Shown one piece after another: positions 56,634-64,000 of a DNA stretch of 64,000 nt. Positions within the stretch are counted from its first letter, which is position 1. Each line of letters starts with the position of its first letter. Below the pieces are notes generated by a model. That model saw only the letters and a program-made list of their open reading frames with translations, made no database searches and was not told the DNA's origin. The position numbers and the translations under genes are program-made. Source of the stretch: Streptococcus parasanguinis (lineage in GTDB: Bacteria; Bacillota; Bacilli; Lactobacillales; Streptococcaceae); contig NZ_JALDUR010000009.1 of assembly GCF_023109675.1 (NCBI RefSeq), positions 1 through 64,000 of the forward strand, in the 5' to 3' direction.

Positions 56634-56662
56634 AAAAATTGGTCCCAAAGGGACCAATTTTT
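56634..56662. terminator. Bidirectional terminator
   Basis: AAAAATTGGTCCC pairs with GGGACCAATTTTT around AAA, and serves the aquaporin gene and the convergent metallophosphoesterase gene. Confidence 0.88.
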
Positions 56663-56664
56663 TA

Positions 56665-57522
56665 TTATAGTTCAAGGATGGTCATGGCTTGAGAAAATTC
56701 ATGAGCCAGTTGTTTTTTCTTGTATGCTTTAAATTCAGGAAGGTCTTTGATTCTGCGATAGCGTTTGTAGGGATCGTATCGTTTTGGAAAATCATATTCA
56801 GGAAAAGCTTCGAAAAATTGTTTGCAAAGATCCCATTCTCGGACATAGCCTAAAGGTCTGGCATGATAGGTGATATTGTCGATTTTCCTATCTGAAATTC
56901 TGTGGTGGCTGTGTCCAAATATGACATCTTTGACAGGGAATTGCCGAAAAAGCTCATGAAAGGCTTGGCTCCCTAGAAAAGCATTAAAGCGTTCAAAATA
57001 AGGGTGGCGCAGGAGAAACTGACTATGAGGAACAAAGTGCATGGCGATGATCAGGGGTTGGTTTACTCGCATGAGCTCTTGTTCCAGCTCTTGCAACAGA
57101 CGTTTGGTAATGGCTGGATCAGATCCCATTCGTTGGAGGCGTCTGTCAAACCAAAATAGATTTTTGGTTTGGAGATGTTTTTGGGGAGAGATAGTAGGAA
57201 CAAAACTGTAGTCATACCAGCCCGAAAAGGCAAGAAGCGTATGATTGGAGAAGGGAATCTTTTGAAATTCAAAAGGTCTCATGGCTTCTTCTGATAGGCC
57301 CAGCATATCATGATTTCCTAGGCTAAAGGTCACTGGAAGGTGACATCGGAGTTGGTCTAAAAATTCCTGTGACGTCTTTTCAAAGCCGTTGGCAATATCT
57401 CCTGCAATATGGAGATGTTGAATTTTTTTGTCCTTGAAAAGAGTGATCAGGGTCTCTAATTCTTCTTTGCCGAAGTTGTTTGAATCAATATGTAAATCGG
57501 ACATAAAAGCTACTGTTGTCAT
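56665..57522 (-). CDS. Metallophosphoesterase
   Basis: This is a 285-residue calcineurin-like phosphoesterase. The metal-binding blocks are present in order: MSDLHIDSNN at the N-terminus, HIAGDIANGF, SLGNHDMLGL, IAMHFVPHS and FGHSHHR. Substrate unknown. A promoter lies directly before the ATG and there is no ribosome binding site. It is a single gene, convergent with the aquaporin gene. Confidence 0.9.
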   Translation of the reverse strand: MTTVAFMSDLHIDSNNFGKEELETLITLFKDKKIQHLHIAGDIANGFEKTSQEFLDQLRCHLPVTFSLGNHDMLGLSEEAMRPFEFQKIPFSNHTLLAFSGWYDYSFVPTISPQKHLQTKNLFWFDRRLQRMGSDPAITKRLLQELEQELMRVNQPLIIAMHFVPHSQFLLRHPYFERFNAFLGSQAFHELFRQFPVKDVIFGHSHHRISDRKIDNITYHARPLGYVREWDLCKQFFEAFPEYDFPKRYDPYKRYRRIKDLPEFKAYKKKQLAHEFSQAMTILEL

Positions 57523-57528
57523 GCTACC

Positions 57529-57537
57529 AGTCTAGCA
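57529..57537 (-). promoter_or_regulatory. Extended -10 of the metallophosphoesterase gene, 6 bases from the start codon
   Basis: The minus strand reads TGCTAGACT and then six bases (GGTAGC) before the ATG, the same geometry as at trhP1 and the HD gene. Confidence 0.5.
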
Positions 57538-57661
57538 TAAGAGGATCTTTTTTTCTAACAATTAGGTTACAAATGAATAGAAAAAATGCTGAAAATCAGC
57601 TGGCTTGGCAGTGGTCAACCAGTAGATCCAATATTGGAAGGTGGGCAAATAGTGAAGGTTA

Positions 57662-57670
57662 TGATATAAT
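57662..57670 (+). promoter_or_regulatory. prfB extended -10 promoter
   Basis: TGATATAAT lies 27 bases before the prfB ATG, with AGAAAGAGG in the leader. Confidence 0.6.
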
Positions 57671-57697
57671 AGACTAGATACATAGAAAGAGGTACTT

Positions 57698-58793
57698 ATG
57701 GACATTTCAGAAATTCGTCAAAAAATTGACGCAAATCGTGAAAAATTAGCTTCTTTCAGGGGGTCTCTTTGACTTAGAGGCATTGGAAGAAGAAATTGCC
57801 ATTTTAGAAAATAAAATGACAGAACCTGATTTTTGGGATGATAACATTGCTGCGCAAAAGACATCTCAAGAATTAAATGAACTCAAGCAGACCTATGAAA
57901 ATTTCCATCAAATGGTGGATCTCTTTGATGAGTCAGAAATCTTACTGGACTTTTTGGCAGAAGATGATTCGGTCAAAGAAGAATTGATCGAGAAGTTGGA
58001 GGAGCTGGATAAACGTATGACCAGCTATGAGATGACCTTGCTATTGTCTGAACCCTATGACAATAATAATGCCATCCTAGAAATCCACCCAGGTTCAGGA
58101 GGGACAGAAGCTCAGGACTGGGGCGACATGCTTCTTCGGATGTATACTCGTTTTGGAAATGCCCACGGCTTTAAAGTTGAAGTCTTGGACTATCAGGCTG
58201 GAGATGAGGCTGGAATCAAGTCTGTGACCCTATCCTTTGAAGGGCCACATGCATACGGTCTTCTGAAATCTGAAATGGGGGTACACCGTTTGGTTCGAAT
58301 CTCTCCATTTGACTCCGCTAAACGTCGTCATACCTCCTTTACATCTGTTGAGGTCATGCCCGAATTAGACGATACCATTGAAGTCGAAGTTCGTGATGAT
58401 GATATCAAGATGGACACCTTCCGCTCTGGTGGAGCTGGTGGACAAAACGTCAACAAGGTCTCTACAGGGGTGCGCTTGACCCACATTCCGACAGGGATTG
58501 TAGTGGCATCCACCGTGGATCGGACCCAATACGGGAACCGTGATCGTGCGATGAAGATGTTGCAAGCTAAACTCTACCAATTAGAGCAAGAGAAAAAAGC
58601 AGCAGAAGTGGATTCTCTAAAAGGGGATAAAAAAGAAATCACCTGGGGAAGTCAAATCCGCTCCTATGTTTTTACCCCTTATACCATGGTTAAGGATCAC
58701 CGGACCAACTACGAAGTAGCGCAGGTGGACAAGGTGATGGATGGAGATATCGATGGCTTTATCGATGCCTACCTTAAATGGCGTCTCCAATAA
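57698..58793 (+). CDS. prfB: Peptide chain release factor 2, with programmed +1 frameshift
   Basis: RF2 ends translation at UGA and UAA. The gene starts [20 protein letters not shown] and reads 24 codons to an in-frame TGA at 57770-57772. A +1 shift there (skipping the T at 57770) continues [16 protein letters not shown] to the end. The full product has 364 residues. It has the SPF-type recognition region ([16 protein letters not shown]) and the catalytic GGQ in [13 protein letters not shown]. The gene stands upstream of ftsEX, as in other streptococci. Annotation from the downstream frame alone would lose the first 24 residues. Confidence 0.97.
57758..57773 (+). promoter_or_regulatory. Programmed frameshift site of prfB
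   Basis: AGGGGG (an internal ribosome-binding-like site, 57758-57763) is followed by TCT, the slippery CTT and TGAC. This is the classical autoregulatory RF2 signal; low RF2 lets the ribosome pause at UGA and shift +1. The spacing is the standard 3 bases. Confidence 0.95.
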
Positions 58794-58837
58794 CCTCGAG
58801 GGAATCAACCAGAAAAGAATGAAAGGAATTTCATTAC

Positions 58838-59530
58838 ATGTCAATGATTGAAATGAAAGATGTTGTCAAAAAGTATGACAACGGGACGACGGCCCTTCGC
58901 GGGGTCTCTGTCCAAATTGAACCAGGAGAATTTGCCTACATCGTAGGACCTTCTGGTGCAGGGAAGTCGACCTTTATTCGACTTTTATACCGTGAAGTCA
59001 AACACGATAAAGGAAGTTTGAAAGTAGCTGATTTTGATTTGGATAAAATCAAAAAACGCGATATTCCTATGTTGCGACGCAATGTGGGAGTGGTCTTCCA
59101 AGATTATAAATTGCTTCCAAAGAAAACCGTTTATGAAAATATTGCCTACGCAATGCAAGTTATCGGTGAGCGACGTCGCAATATTAAAAAGCGTGTTATG
59201 GAAGTTTTGGATCTTGTCGGATTGAAACACAAGGTCCGCTCATTCCCGAATGAATTGTCAGGGGGAGAGCAACAACGGATTGCGATTGCTCGTGCGATCG
59301 TCAACAATCCGAAAGTCTTGATTGCGGATGAGCCAACGGGGAACTTGGACCCAGATAATTCATGGGAAATCATGAATCTTTTGGAGCGGATTAATCTGCA
59401 AGGGACCACAGTATTGATGGCGACCCACAATAGCCAGATTGTAAATACTTTACGTCACCGTGTCATCGCGATTGAAAATGGTCGTGTAGTGCGTGATGAA
59501 GCGGAAGGAGAGTACGGATACGATGATTAG
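58838..59530 (+). CDS. ftsE: Cell division ATPase FtsE
   Basis: FtsE is the cytoplasmic ATPase of the FtsEX complex, which in streptococci activates the peptidoglycan hydrolase PcsB at the septum. The 230-residue protein has Walker A GPSGAGKSTFIRLL, the Q-loop GVVFQDYKLLPKKT, the signature LSGGEQQRIAIARAIVNNP, Walker B LIADEPTGNLDPDNS and the switch histidine ATHNSQI. AAAGGAAT precedes the ATG. Its stop overlaps ftsX by 8 bases. Confidence 0.96.
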   Translation: MSMIEMKDVVKKYDNGTTALRGVSVQIEPGEFAYIVGPSGAGKSTFIRLLYREVKHDKGSLKVADFDLDKIKKRDIPMLRRNVGVVFQDYKLLPKKTVYENIAYAMQVIGERRRNIKKRVMEVLDLVGLKHKVRSFPNELSGGEQQRIAIARAIVNNPKVLIADEPTGNLDPDNSWEIMNLLERINLQGTTVLMATHNSQIVNTLRHRVIAIENGRVVRDEAEGEYGYDD

Positions 59531-60449
59531 AAGATTTTTCCGACACTTAATCGAATCGCTTAAAAGCTTGAAACGAAATGGTTGGATGACGATTGCAGCG
59601 GTCAGCTCGGTTATGATTACCCTTAGCTTGGTTGCTATTTTCGCCTCAGTTATTGCCAATACCATCAAGCTTTCAGATGATATTCAAAACAGTGTGCGGG
59701 TTGTAGTATACATGCGCAAGGATATTCAAGATCAGAGCGAGCAGATTGAAAAAGACGGTCAAACCGTGACCAATGAAAACTACCATAAGGTCTACGATGC
59801 TCTGACAGCCATGAAGCATGTTGATAAGGTTGATTTTTCTAGCAAGGAAGAACAGTATGATAAACTGATCAAAACGGCTGGGAACAACTGGAAGATTTTT
59901 GATGGAGATGCCAATCCTCTCTATGATGCTTATTATGTAGAGACGACTGCTCCAAAATATGTGAAGAAAGTCTCAGCAGATGCTAAAAAAATTGAAGGAG
60001 TTTCTGAGGTTAAAGATGGTGGGGTCGATACCCAACGCTTGTTTGCTCTTGGAACCTTCATCCGAAACTGGGGCTTGATTGGTGTAGCTTTATTGATCTT
60101 CATCGCAGTCTTCTTGATTTCGAATACCATTCGGATTACCATCATTTCACGTAGTCGTGAGATTAAGATTATGCGACTGGTAGGAGCAAAAAATGGCTAT
60201 ATTCGTGCACCATTCCTTTTAGAAGGTGCTTGGATCGGTCTCTTGGGAGCCTTGGTTCCTTCCGCTTTGGTCTTCTATGTTTATAATGTTGTCTATACGT
60301 CAATGAACAATAACTTGGCAGACCAAAACTTGTATCTCTATAGTCCTCATCTCTTGGTACCGATCATGGTTGGTGGCCTCTTTGGATTAGGAATTTTGAT
60401 TGGAGCGATTGGTTCTTCAATCTCCATGAGACGTTTTCTTAAGATATAA
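59523..60449 (+). CDS. ftsX: Cell division protein FtsX
   Basis: FtsX is the membrane partner of FtsE and contacts PcsB outside the cell. The 308-residue protein has an N-terminal cytoplasmic tail, a first helix (about 23-45), a large outside loop (about 50-170), and three C-terminal helices with the signature SRSREIKIMRLVGAKNGYIR. I place the start at the ATG at 59523 (MIRRFFRHLIESLKSLKRNG), which overlaps ftsE; a longer frame lies deeper inside ftsE. Confidence 0.95.
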   Translation: MIRRFFRHLIESLKSLKRNGWMTIAAVSSVMITLSLVAIFASVIANTIKLSDDIQNSVRVVVYMRKDIQDQSEQIEKDGQTVTNENYHKVYDALTAMKHVDKVDFSSKEEQYDKLIKTAGNNWKIFDGDANPLYDAYYVETTAPKYVKKVSADAKKIEGVSEVKDGGVDTQRLFALGTFIRNWGLIGVALLIFIAVFLISNTIRITIISRSREIKIMRLVGAKNGYIRAPFLLEGAWIGLLGALVPSALVFYVYNVVYTSMNNNLADQNLYLYSPHLLVPIMVGGLFGLGILIGAIGSSISMRRFLKI

Positions 60450-60460
60450 TAAAAAAGCAA

Positions 60461-60489
60461 GTTCGCACTTGCTTTTTTTGTCTACTTTT
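60461..60489. terminator. Terminator after ftsX, probably bidirectional
   Basis: GCAAGT pairs with ACTTGC around TCGC, with A-rich left and T-rich right flanks. Confidence 0.82.
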
Positions 60490-60518
60490 ATGAGGACAGG
60501 AAGGATGATAAGGACTCT

Positions 60519-61160
60519 TTAGGATTGTCTAAAGAAGGGATTGAACATCTTCTCGTGACCAATAGAAGTCTCAGGGCCATGACCGGGATAGACAGTGTAG
60601 AAAGATGGAAGGGTAAAGAGTTCTTCTCTTATACTGATAAGCAACTGTGTCGCGTTCCCTGTTGGAAGATCGGTCCGTCCAATGGTTTCGCGAAAAAGGG
60701 CGTCACCGGATAGAACCAGGTGATCCTCAGGAAAGACGATGGAGACTCCTCCTGCAGAGTGGCCTGGTGTCTCCAGAACATAAAAGTGGAAATCAGCTAT
60801 CTGGTAATCGGAGCGAATGTCATAAAGGAAGTCGGCCTCCTTGCATACCACATCTTCTAAATCCGCATGACGATCCAAACCAGATAAATTATCGACAGGA
60901 GAAGACAACCAACTGGCTTCTGCTGAATGGACATAAACAGGTGGGAAATGATAGGTCTGACGAACCTTTTCAAGACTCATAATGTGATCATAATGCGTAT
61001 GGGTTAAAAGAATCGCTACAATTGGTTTTCCGATGCGATCTATTTGTTTTTGAATAGTCGCCCAGTCGCTACCTGGATCGACAAGAATGAGGGAGTGGTC
61101 ATTTTCAAGGTAGTAGGTGTTTTCATAAGCTACAGGATTAACAGTGCGATAGATTTTCAT
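60519..61160 (-). CDS. MBL-fold hydrolase (GloB-like)
   Basis: This is a 213-residue metallo-beta-lactamase-fold hydrolase. The metal-binding motif is THTHYDHIMS near residue 55, followed by ETPGHSAGGVSIVFPEDHLV with the second histidine, SGDALFRETIGRTDLP, and the final YPGHGPETSIG. It matches glyoxalase II-like proteins and may hydrolyse thioesters. AAGGAG lies upstream of the ATG. Single gene, convergent with ftsX. Confidence 0.9.
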   Translation of the reverse strand: MKIYRTVNPVAYENTYYLENDHSLILVDPGSDWATIQKQIDRIGKPIVAILLTHTHYDHIMSLEKVRQTYHFPPVYVHSAEASWLSSPVDNLSGLDRHADLEDVVCKEADFLYDIRSDYQIADFHFYVLETPGHSAGGVSIVFPEDHLVLSGDALFRETIGRTDLPTGNATQLLISIREELFTLPSFYTVYPGHGPETSIGHEKMFNPFFRQS

Positions 61161-61259
61161 AAGGACTCCTTTCTAGAATAGTGTATCAAATTGCGAGGAA
61201 AATAACAGGATTGAAGTCAGCATGAAAGGAGAAAAAAATCTGCAGAGCTTGCTCAAACG

Positions 61260-61268
61260 TGATATAAT
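61260..61268 (+). promoter_or_regulatory. Extended -10 of the DinG-like gene, 10 bases from the start codon
   Basis: TGATATAAT is a perfect extended -10. The ten bases before the ATG (TTTAAGTATT) hold no ribosome binding site. Confidence 0.55.
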
Positions 61269-61278
61269 TTTAAGTATT

Positions 61279-63732
61279 ATGACAAGACAGAAACGGAAAT
61301 ATGCCATTGTGGACCTGGAAGCGACCAGTGCTGGAAGCAATGCTAAGATCATTCAGGTTGGGATTGTCATCGTCGAAGATGGGAGGATTACGCAATCCTA
61401 TGAGACGGATGTGAATCCCCATGAACGATTGGATGAGCATATCAAACAATTGACTGGCCTGACAGATGCTCGCTTGAAAAAAGCTCCAGAGTTTGCACAA
61501 GTGGCAAAAGAAATTTTTGAATTAATAGAAGATGCCGTCTTTGTGGCCCATAATGTCAAATTTGATGCGAATTTATTGGCAGAAGCCCTCTTTTGGGAAG
61601 GATTTGAGCTAACGACTCCTCGGATTGATACGGTTGAATTGTCTCAAATTTTCTATCCGACTTTAGAACGCTACAATTTAGGAGCGCTTGCGGCTGAACT
61701 GGAAATTGAGTTGTACCATGCTCACTCCGCTCTAGCGGATGCCATGGCAACAGCCCAGCTGCTGTTGAAATTGAGAGAGAAAATTGCGAGCTTACCAAGA
61801 GGATTGATCGAAAAACTTCTTTCGATGGCAGATTGTTTGATTTATGAATCGCGACTCTTAATAGAAGATGCGCTTGAAGACAGTAGTCTTTTTTTACCAG
61901 CTCATTTAGTAGAAGTTCATGGACTCTACCTGCGAAAGCCACAGCAGTTCTTAGAAAGTCACTATTTGTCTGAACAGTTTGAACTCAATATGCAGTTGTT
62001 GGGAATGGAAGCTTATCCGGAGCAGAGAGAATTTGTTGCCTATATCGAGGACAGTTTGCACCAGCCGCTTCCAAGTTTTATCGAGGCGCCAACGGGAATT
62101 GGGAAGACCTACGCTTATCTGTTAACGCTTTTGGCGAAAACCTCCAAGCGCATTCTTGTGAGTGTTCCAACTAAAATTCTTCAGGATCAAATTATGAAGA
62201 AAGAAGGAAAGACCATCCAGGATCTTTTCCAAATTCCCTTTCATAGCCTTAAAAGTCCCAAGGATTATATCCAACTCGATAAATTTTATGAGACCTTACA
62301 GATTGAGTCAGATAATGGGATGATTCGACGCTTTAAAATGCAACTGTTGGTTTGGCTGACGATGACGGAAACGGGAGAGTTCAGTGAAATTGGTCAACTC
62401 TATCGTCATCTTCATTTTGTAGCTGACATTTGCCACGATGGTCAATTGTCGAAACGTTCACTATTTTATCAGGAAGATTTTTGGCGTCTTGGTCAGGAAA
62501 AAGTGAAAACCAGCCGGGTGATTTTGACCAATCATGCTTATCTGCTAACCCGTCTAGAAGATGATAAGAGTCTACTTCAAGAGTCTGTTCTGGTCGTGGA
62601 TGAAGCGCAAAAACTCTTCTTTGCTTTAGAGCAATTTTCACAGAGAGAAGAAACCTTGCAATCTCTTCTTTTAAACTTGCAACACGCTATTGAAGAGGAA
62701 AAAGATCTTCTACAACGACGTTTGCTGGAGAGTATTCAATTTGAGTTAAATGCCTGCTCCAAAGAAGTCGTGCAAGGAAAAACGGCAGTCTTATCAGATC
62801 AAACGGTGGCAAAAATTCGGCAGGATGTATCGGAATTGAAAACCGAATCTCTAGAGAATCTAAAGGAATTGTTTGATGAGCGCTACCAAACCTTTTGGAT
62901 AGACAAAGAAGTGGTTGAAAGCCACCAGATTCTTCGTCTCCATGGAGGAGTGGAGGACTTACTATCCTTTAAGGAATTTGTACCTGAAGAAGTGACCGTG
63001 CTCTTTGTATCAGCGACGATTGCTATCAGTAAAAAAGTGCATTTACCTGCTCTTTTAGGATATCAAAAGCAGCAAATCTATCGGGTACCGATAACAGTCA
63101 AACAACACCAGGAATTGCTGGTGCCGATTGATTTTCCAGATGTTGTTTCTTTATCTTCAGTGGAATACGCAGGGGAGATTTGTCAGCTCGTCGGTGAACT
63201 CCTTCCTTTACGAAAGCCAATTTTTCTTTTGTTTACTTCAAAAGAATTGTTACTGGAGACGTCAAACGCATTGAAGTTTCCTCACTTGGCCCAGTATCGA
63301 AATGGGGATGCAGCCAATATTAAGCGACGATTTGACCGAGGAGAAAGCTCCATTTTATTGGGAACAGGAAGCTTCTGGGAGGGAGTCGATTTCTCCCAAC
63401 AAAAAGAAGTGATTCAAATCATCACGCGCCTTCCTTTTGACAATCCTAAAGATTATATGGTTCAAAAGCTGAATACAAAACTCAGAGAACAGGGGAAAAA
63501 TCCCTTTTACGACTATAGTCTTCCAGTCGCGATTTTAAGGCTAAAACAGGCTATTGGGAGAACCAGCCGTTTTCAAGATCAGGAATCTTTGGTGCTTTTA
63601 TTAGATCAGCGGGTGGTAACCAAGCGATATGGAAAACAAATTTTGGATGGTTTGCAACAAGTGTTGCCCCTTCACACGACAGTGAGAGAGCGGCTTGTTG
63701 AGCAAGCAGCTGACTTTTTTGAAAGGAATTGA
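61279..63732 (+). CDS. dinG: Fused DnaQ-type exonuclease and DinG-family helicase
   Basis: This is an 817-residue two-part protein. The N-terminal part (about 1-170) is a DEDDh exonuclease with D12 and E14 in VDLEATSAGS, VAHNVKFDANLL and the HSALADAMAT end. The C-terminal part is an XPD/DinG-like superfamily 2 helicase. It has Walker A EAPTGIGKTYAYL near residue 271, the DEAQ box LVVDEAQKLFF, and the final AIGRTSRFQDQES. It lacks the cysteine cluster of E. coli DinG; Firmicute DinG proteins with this fusion act as 3'-5' exonucleases. I start at the ATG at 61279; a longer frame from 61222 would begin upstream of the promoter. Confidence 0.9.
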   Translation: MTRQKRKYAIVDLEATSAGSNAKIIQVGIVIVEDGRITQSYETDVNPHERLDEHIKQLTGLTDARLKKAPEFAQVAKEIFELIEDAVFVAHNVKFDANLLAEALFWEGFELTTPRIDTVELSQIFYPTLERYNLGALAAELEIELYHAHSALADAMATAQLLLKLREKIASLPRGLIEKLLSMADCLIYESRLLIEDALEDSSLFLPAHLVEVHGLYLRKPQQFLESHYLSEQFELNMQLLGMEAYPEQREFVAYIEDSLHQPLPSFIEAPTGIGKTYAYLLTLLAKTSKRILVSVPTKILQDQIMKKEGKTIQDLFQIPFHSLKSPKDYIQLDKFYETLQIESDNGMIRRFKMQLLVWLTMTETGEFSEIGQLYRHLHFVADICHDGQLSKRSLFYQEDFWRLGQEKVKTSRVILTNHAYLLTRLEDDKSLLQESVLVVDEAQKLFFALEQFSQREETLQSLLLNLQHAIEEEKDLLQRRLLESIQFELNACSKEVVQGKTAVLSDQTVAKIRQDVSELKTESLENLKELFDERYQTFWIDKEVVESHQILRLHGGVEDLLSFKEFVPEEVTVLFVSATIAISKKVHLPALLGYQKQQIYRVPITVKQHQELLVPIDFPDVVSLSSVEYAGEICQLVGELLPLRKPIFLLFTSKELLLETSNALKFPHLAQYRNGDAANIKRRFDRGESSILLGTGSFWEGVDFSQQKEVIQIITRLPFDNPKDYMVQKLNTKLREQGKNPFYDYSLPVAILRLKQAIGRTSRFQDQESLVLLLDQRVVTKRYGKQILDGLQQVLPLHTTVRERLVEQAADFFERN

Positions 63733-63736
63733 GAAA

Positions 63737-64000
63737 ATGAAAAATAAAGGATTTGGACTTGCAATTGCATTTGTACTGGCACTTTGTGCTATGTTGTTGG
63801 GAACTTTCTTTCCCATTATTGGCTCCAGTGTTTTTGCCTTAATTTTAGGAATTGTCCTTAATGAATTTGTGGATTTGCCGGAGAATTCACGACCAGGCTT
63901 GAACTGGTCCGGTAAGAAATTGTTGCAGTATTCGATTATCTTCATGGGATTTAGCTTGCCCATTGCGACAGTTGCCTCTACAGGTTTGTCTTCTTTAAAG
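63737..64000 (+). CDS. YeiH/UPF0324-type membrane protein, N-terminal part
   Basis: The gene begins 4 bases after the DinG-like gene and runs off the right edge; 88 codons are visible. The product has successive membrane segments (FGLAIAFVLALCAMLLGTFF, VFALILGIVLNEFV) and then LLQYSIIFMGFSLP. This start resembles the YeiH family of putative sulfate or anion exporters. The AAAGGA upstream is weakly placed. Function is a family-level guess. Confidence 0.75.
   Translation, partial: MKNKGFGLAIAFVLALCAMLLGTFFPIIGSSVFALILGIVLNEFVDLPENSRPGLNWSGKKLLQYSIIFMGFSLPIATVASTGLSSLK

Noticed and set aside
63601..63963. 120-codon minus-strand frame at the right edge
   Set aside because: It is a shadow of the end of the DinG-like gene and the start of the YeiH-type gene, both of which have clear family motifs.

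Overview
The window is chromosomal DNA of a Streptococcus, most like the mitis/sanguinis/parasanguinis group. I base this on vicRKX with a one-membrane-segment VicK, the rnc-smc-Cof-Cof-ftsY cluster, the murMN pair, a competence SigX box (TACGAATA), a methionine-type TATAG-n7-CTATA palindrome, many extended -10 promoters (TGnTATAAT), and the ydbC / gor / MacAB-type efflux order. I cannot name the species from the sequence alone. I see no rRNA, tRNA, CRISPR array, intact insertion sequence or prophage.

Layout. 1-1283: the start of a DUF389 membrane protein gene, a decayed gene fragment and the first copy of a structured repeat. 1284-4147: vicRKX, the essential cell-wall two-component system. 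4178-9226: an AT-rich islet of poorly characterised membrane and lipoprotein genes, lying between vicX and rnc, which are neighbours in some streptococci. 9254-16674: rnc, smc, two HAD phosphatases and ftsY. 16766-20302 (minus): zwf and a three-gene unit made of a 49-residue protein, a COG0701 permease and a DUF1980 protein. 20480-26535: tex-sprT, a PspC-domain gene pair, and hprK-lgt-DUF948-YtxH. 27088-32097: two U32 genes (trhP1/trhP2, tRNA wobble uridine hydroxylation), a competence-type ssDNA-binding protein gene, and a methionine-synthase-like/cyclase operon. 32291-36999: glutathione reductase and a three-gene MacAB-like exporter. 37258-47671: lysS, small enzymes, a membrane-anchored GH25 protein, ftsW, ppc, tuf and tpiA. 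47894-52456 (minus): an HD phosphohydrolase, a HAD phosphatase, murM and murN. 52572-64000: DUF1934, a manganese-riboswitch P-type ATPase, an aquaporin, a metallophosphoesterase, prfB with its programmed frameshift, ftsEX, an MBL hydrolase, a DnaQ-DinG fusion and the start of a YeiH-type permease gene.

Four observations stand out. (1) Three copies of a roughly 175-bp element (846-1020, 32109-32284, 47717-47887) keep the same nested hairpins although the paired bases differ, which is a covariation signal for a structured RNA or DNA element. (2) At several genes (tex, trhP1, the HD phosphohydrolase, the metallophosphoesterase, the GH25 gene, the dinG-like gene and possibly rnc) a good -10 hexamer lies only 6-10 bases before the ATG and there is no usable ribosome binding site, so these mRNAs are predicted to be leaderless or nearly so. 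(3) The islet carries a diverged paralogous pair, one copy anchored by a membrane helix and the other made as a lipoprotein, on either side of a DUF3592 gene. (4) Regulatory sites tie specific genes to competence (a SigX box), methionine (a palindrome) and manganese (a riboswitch).
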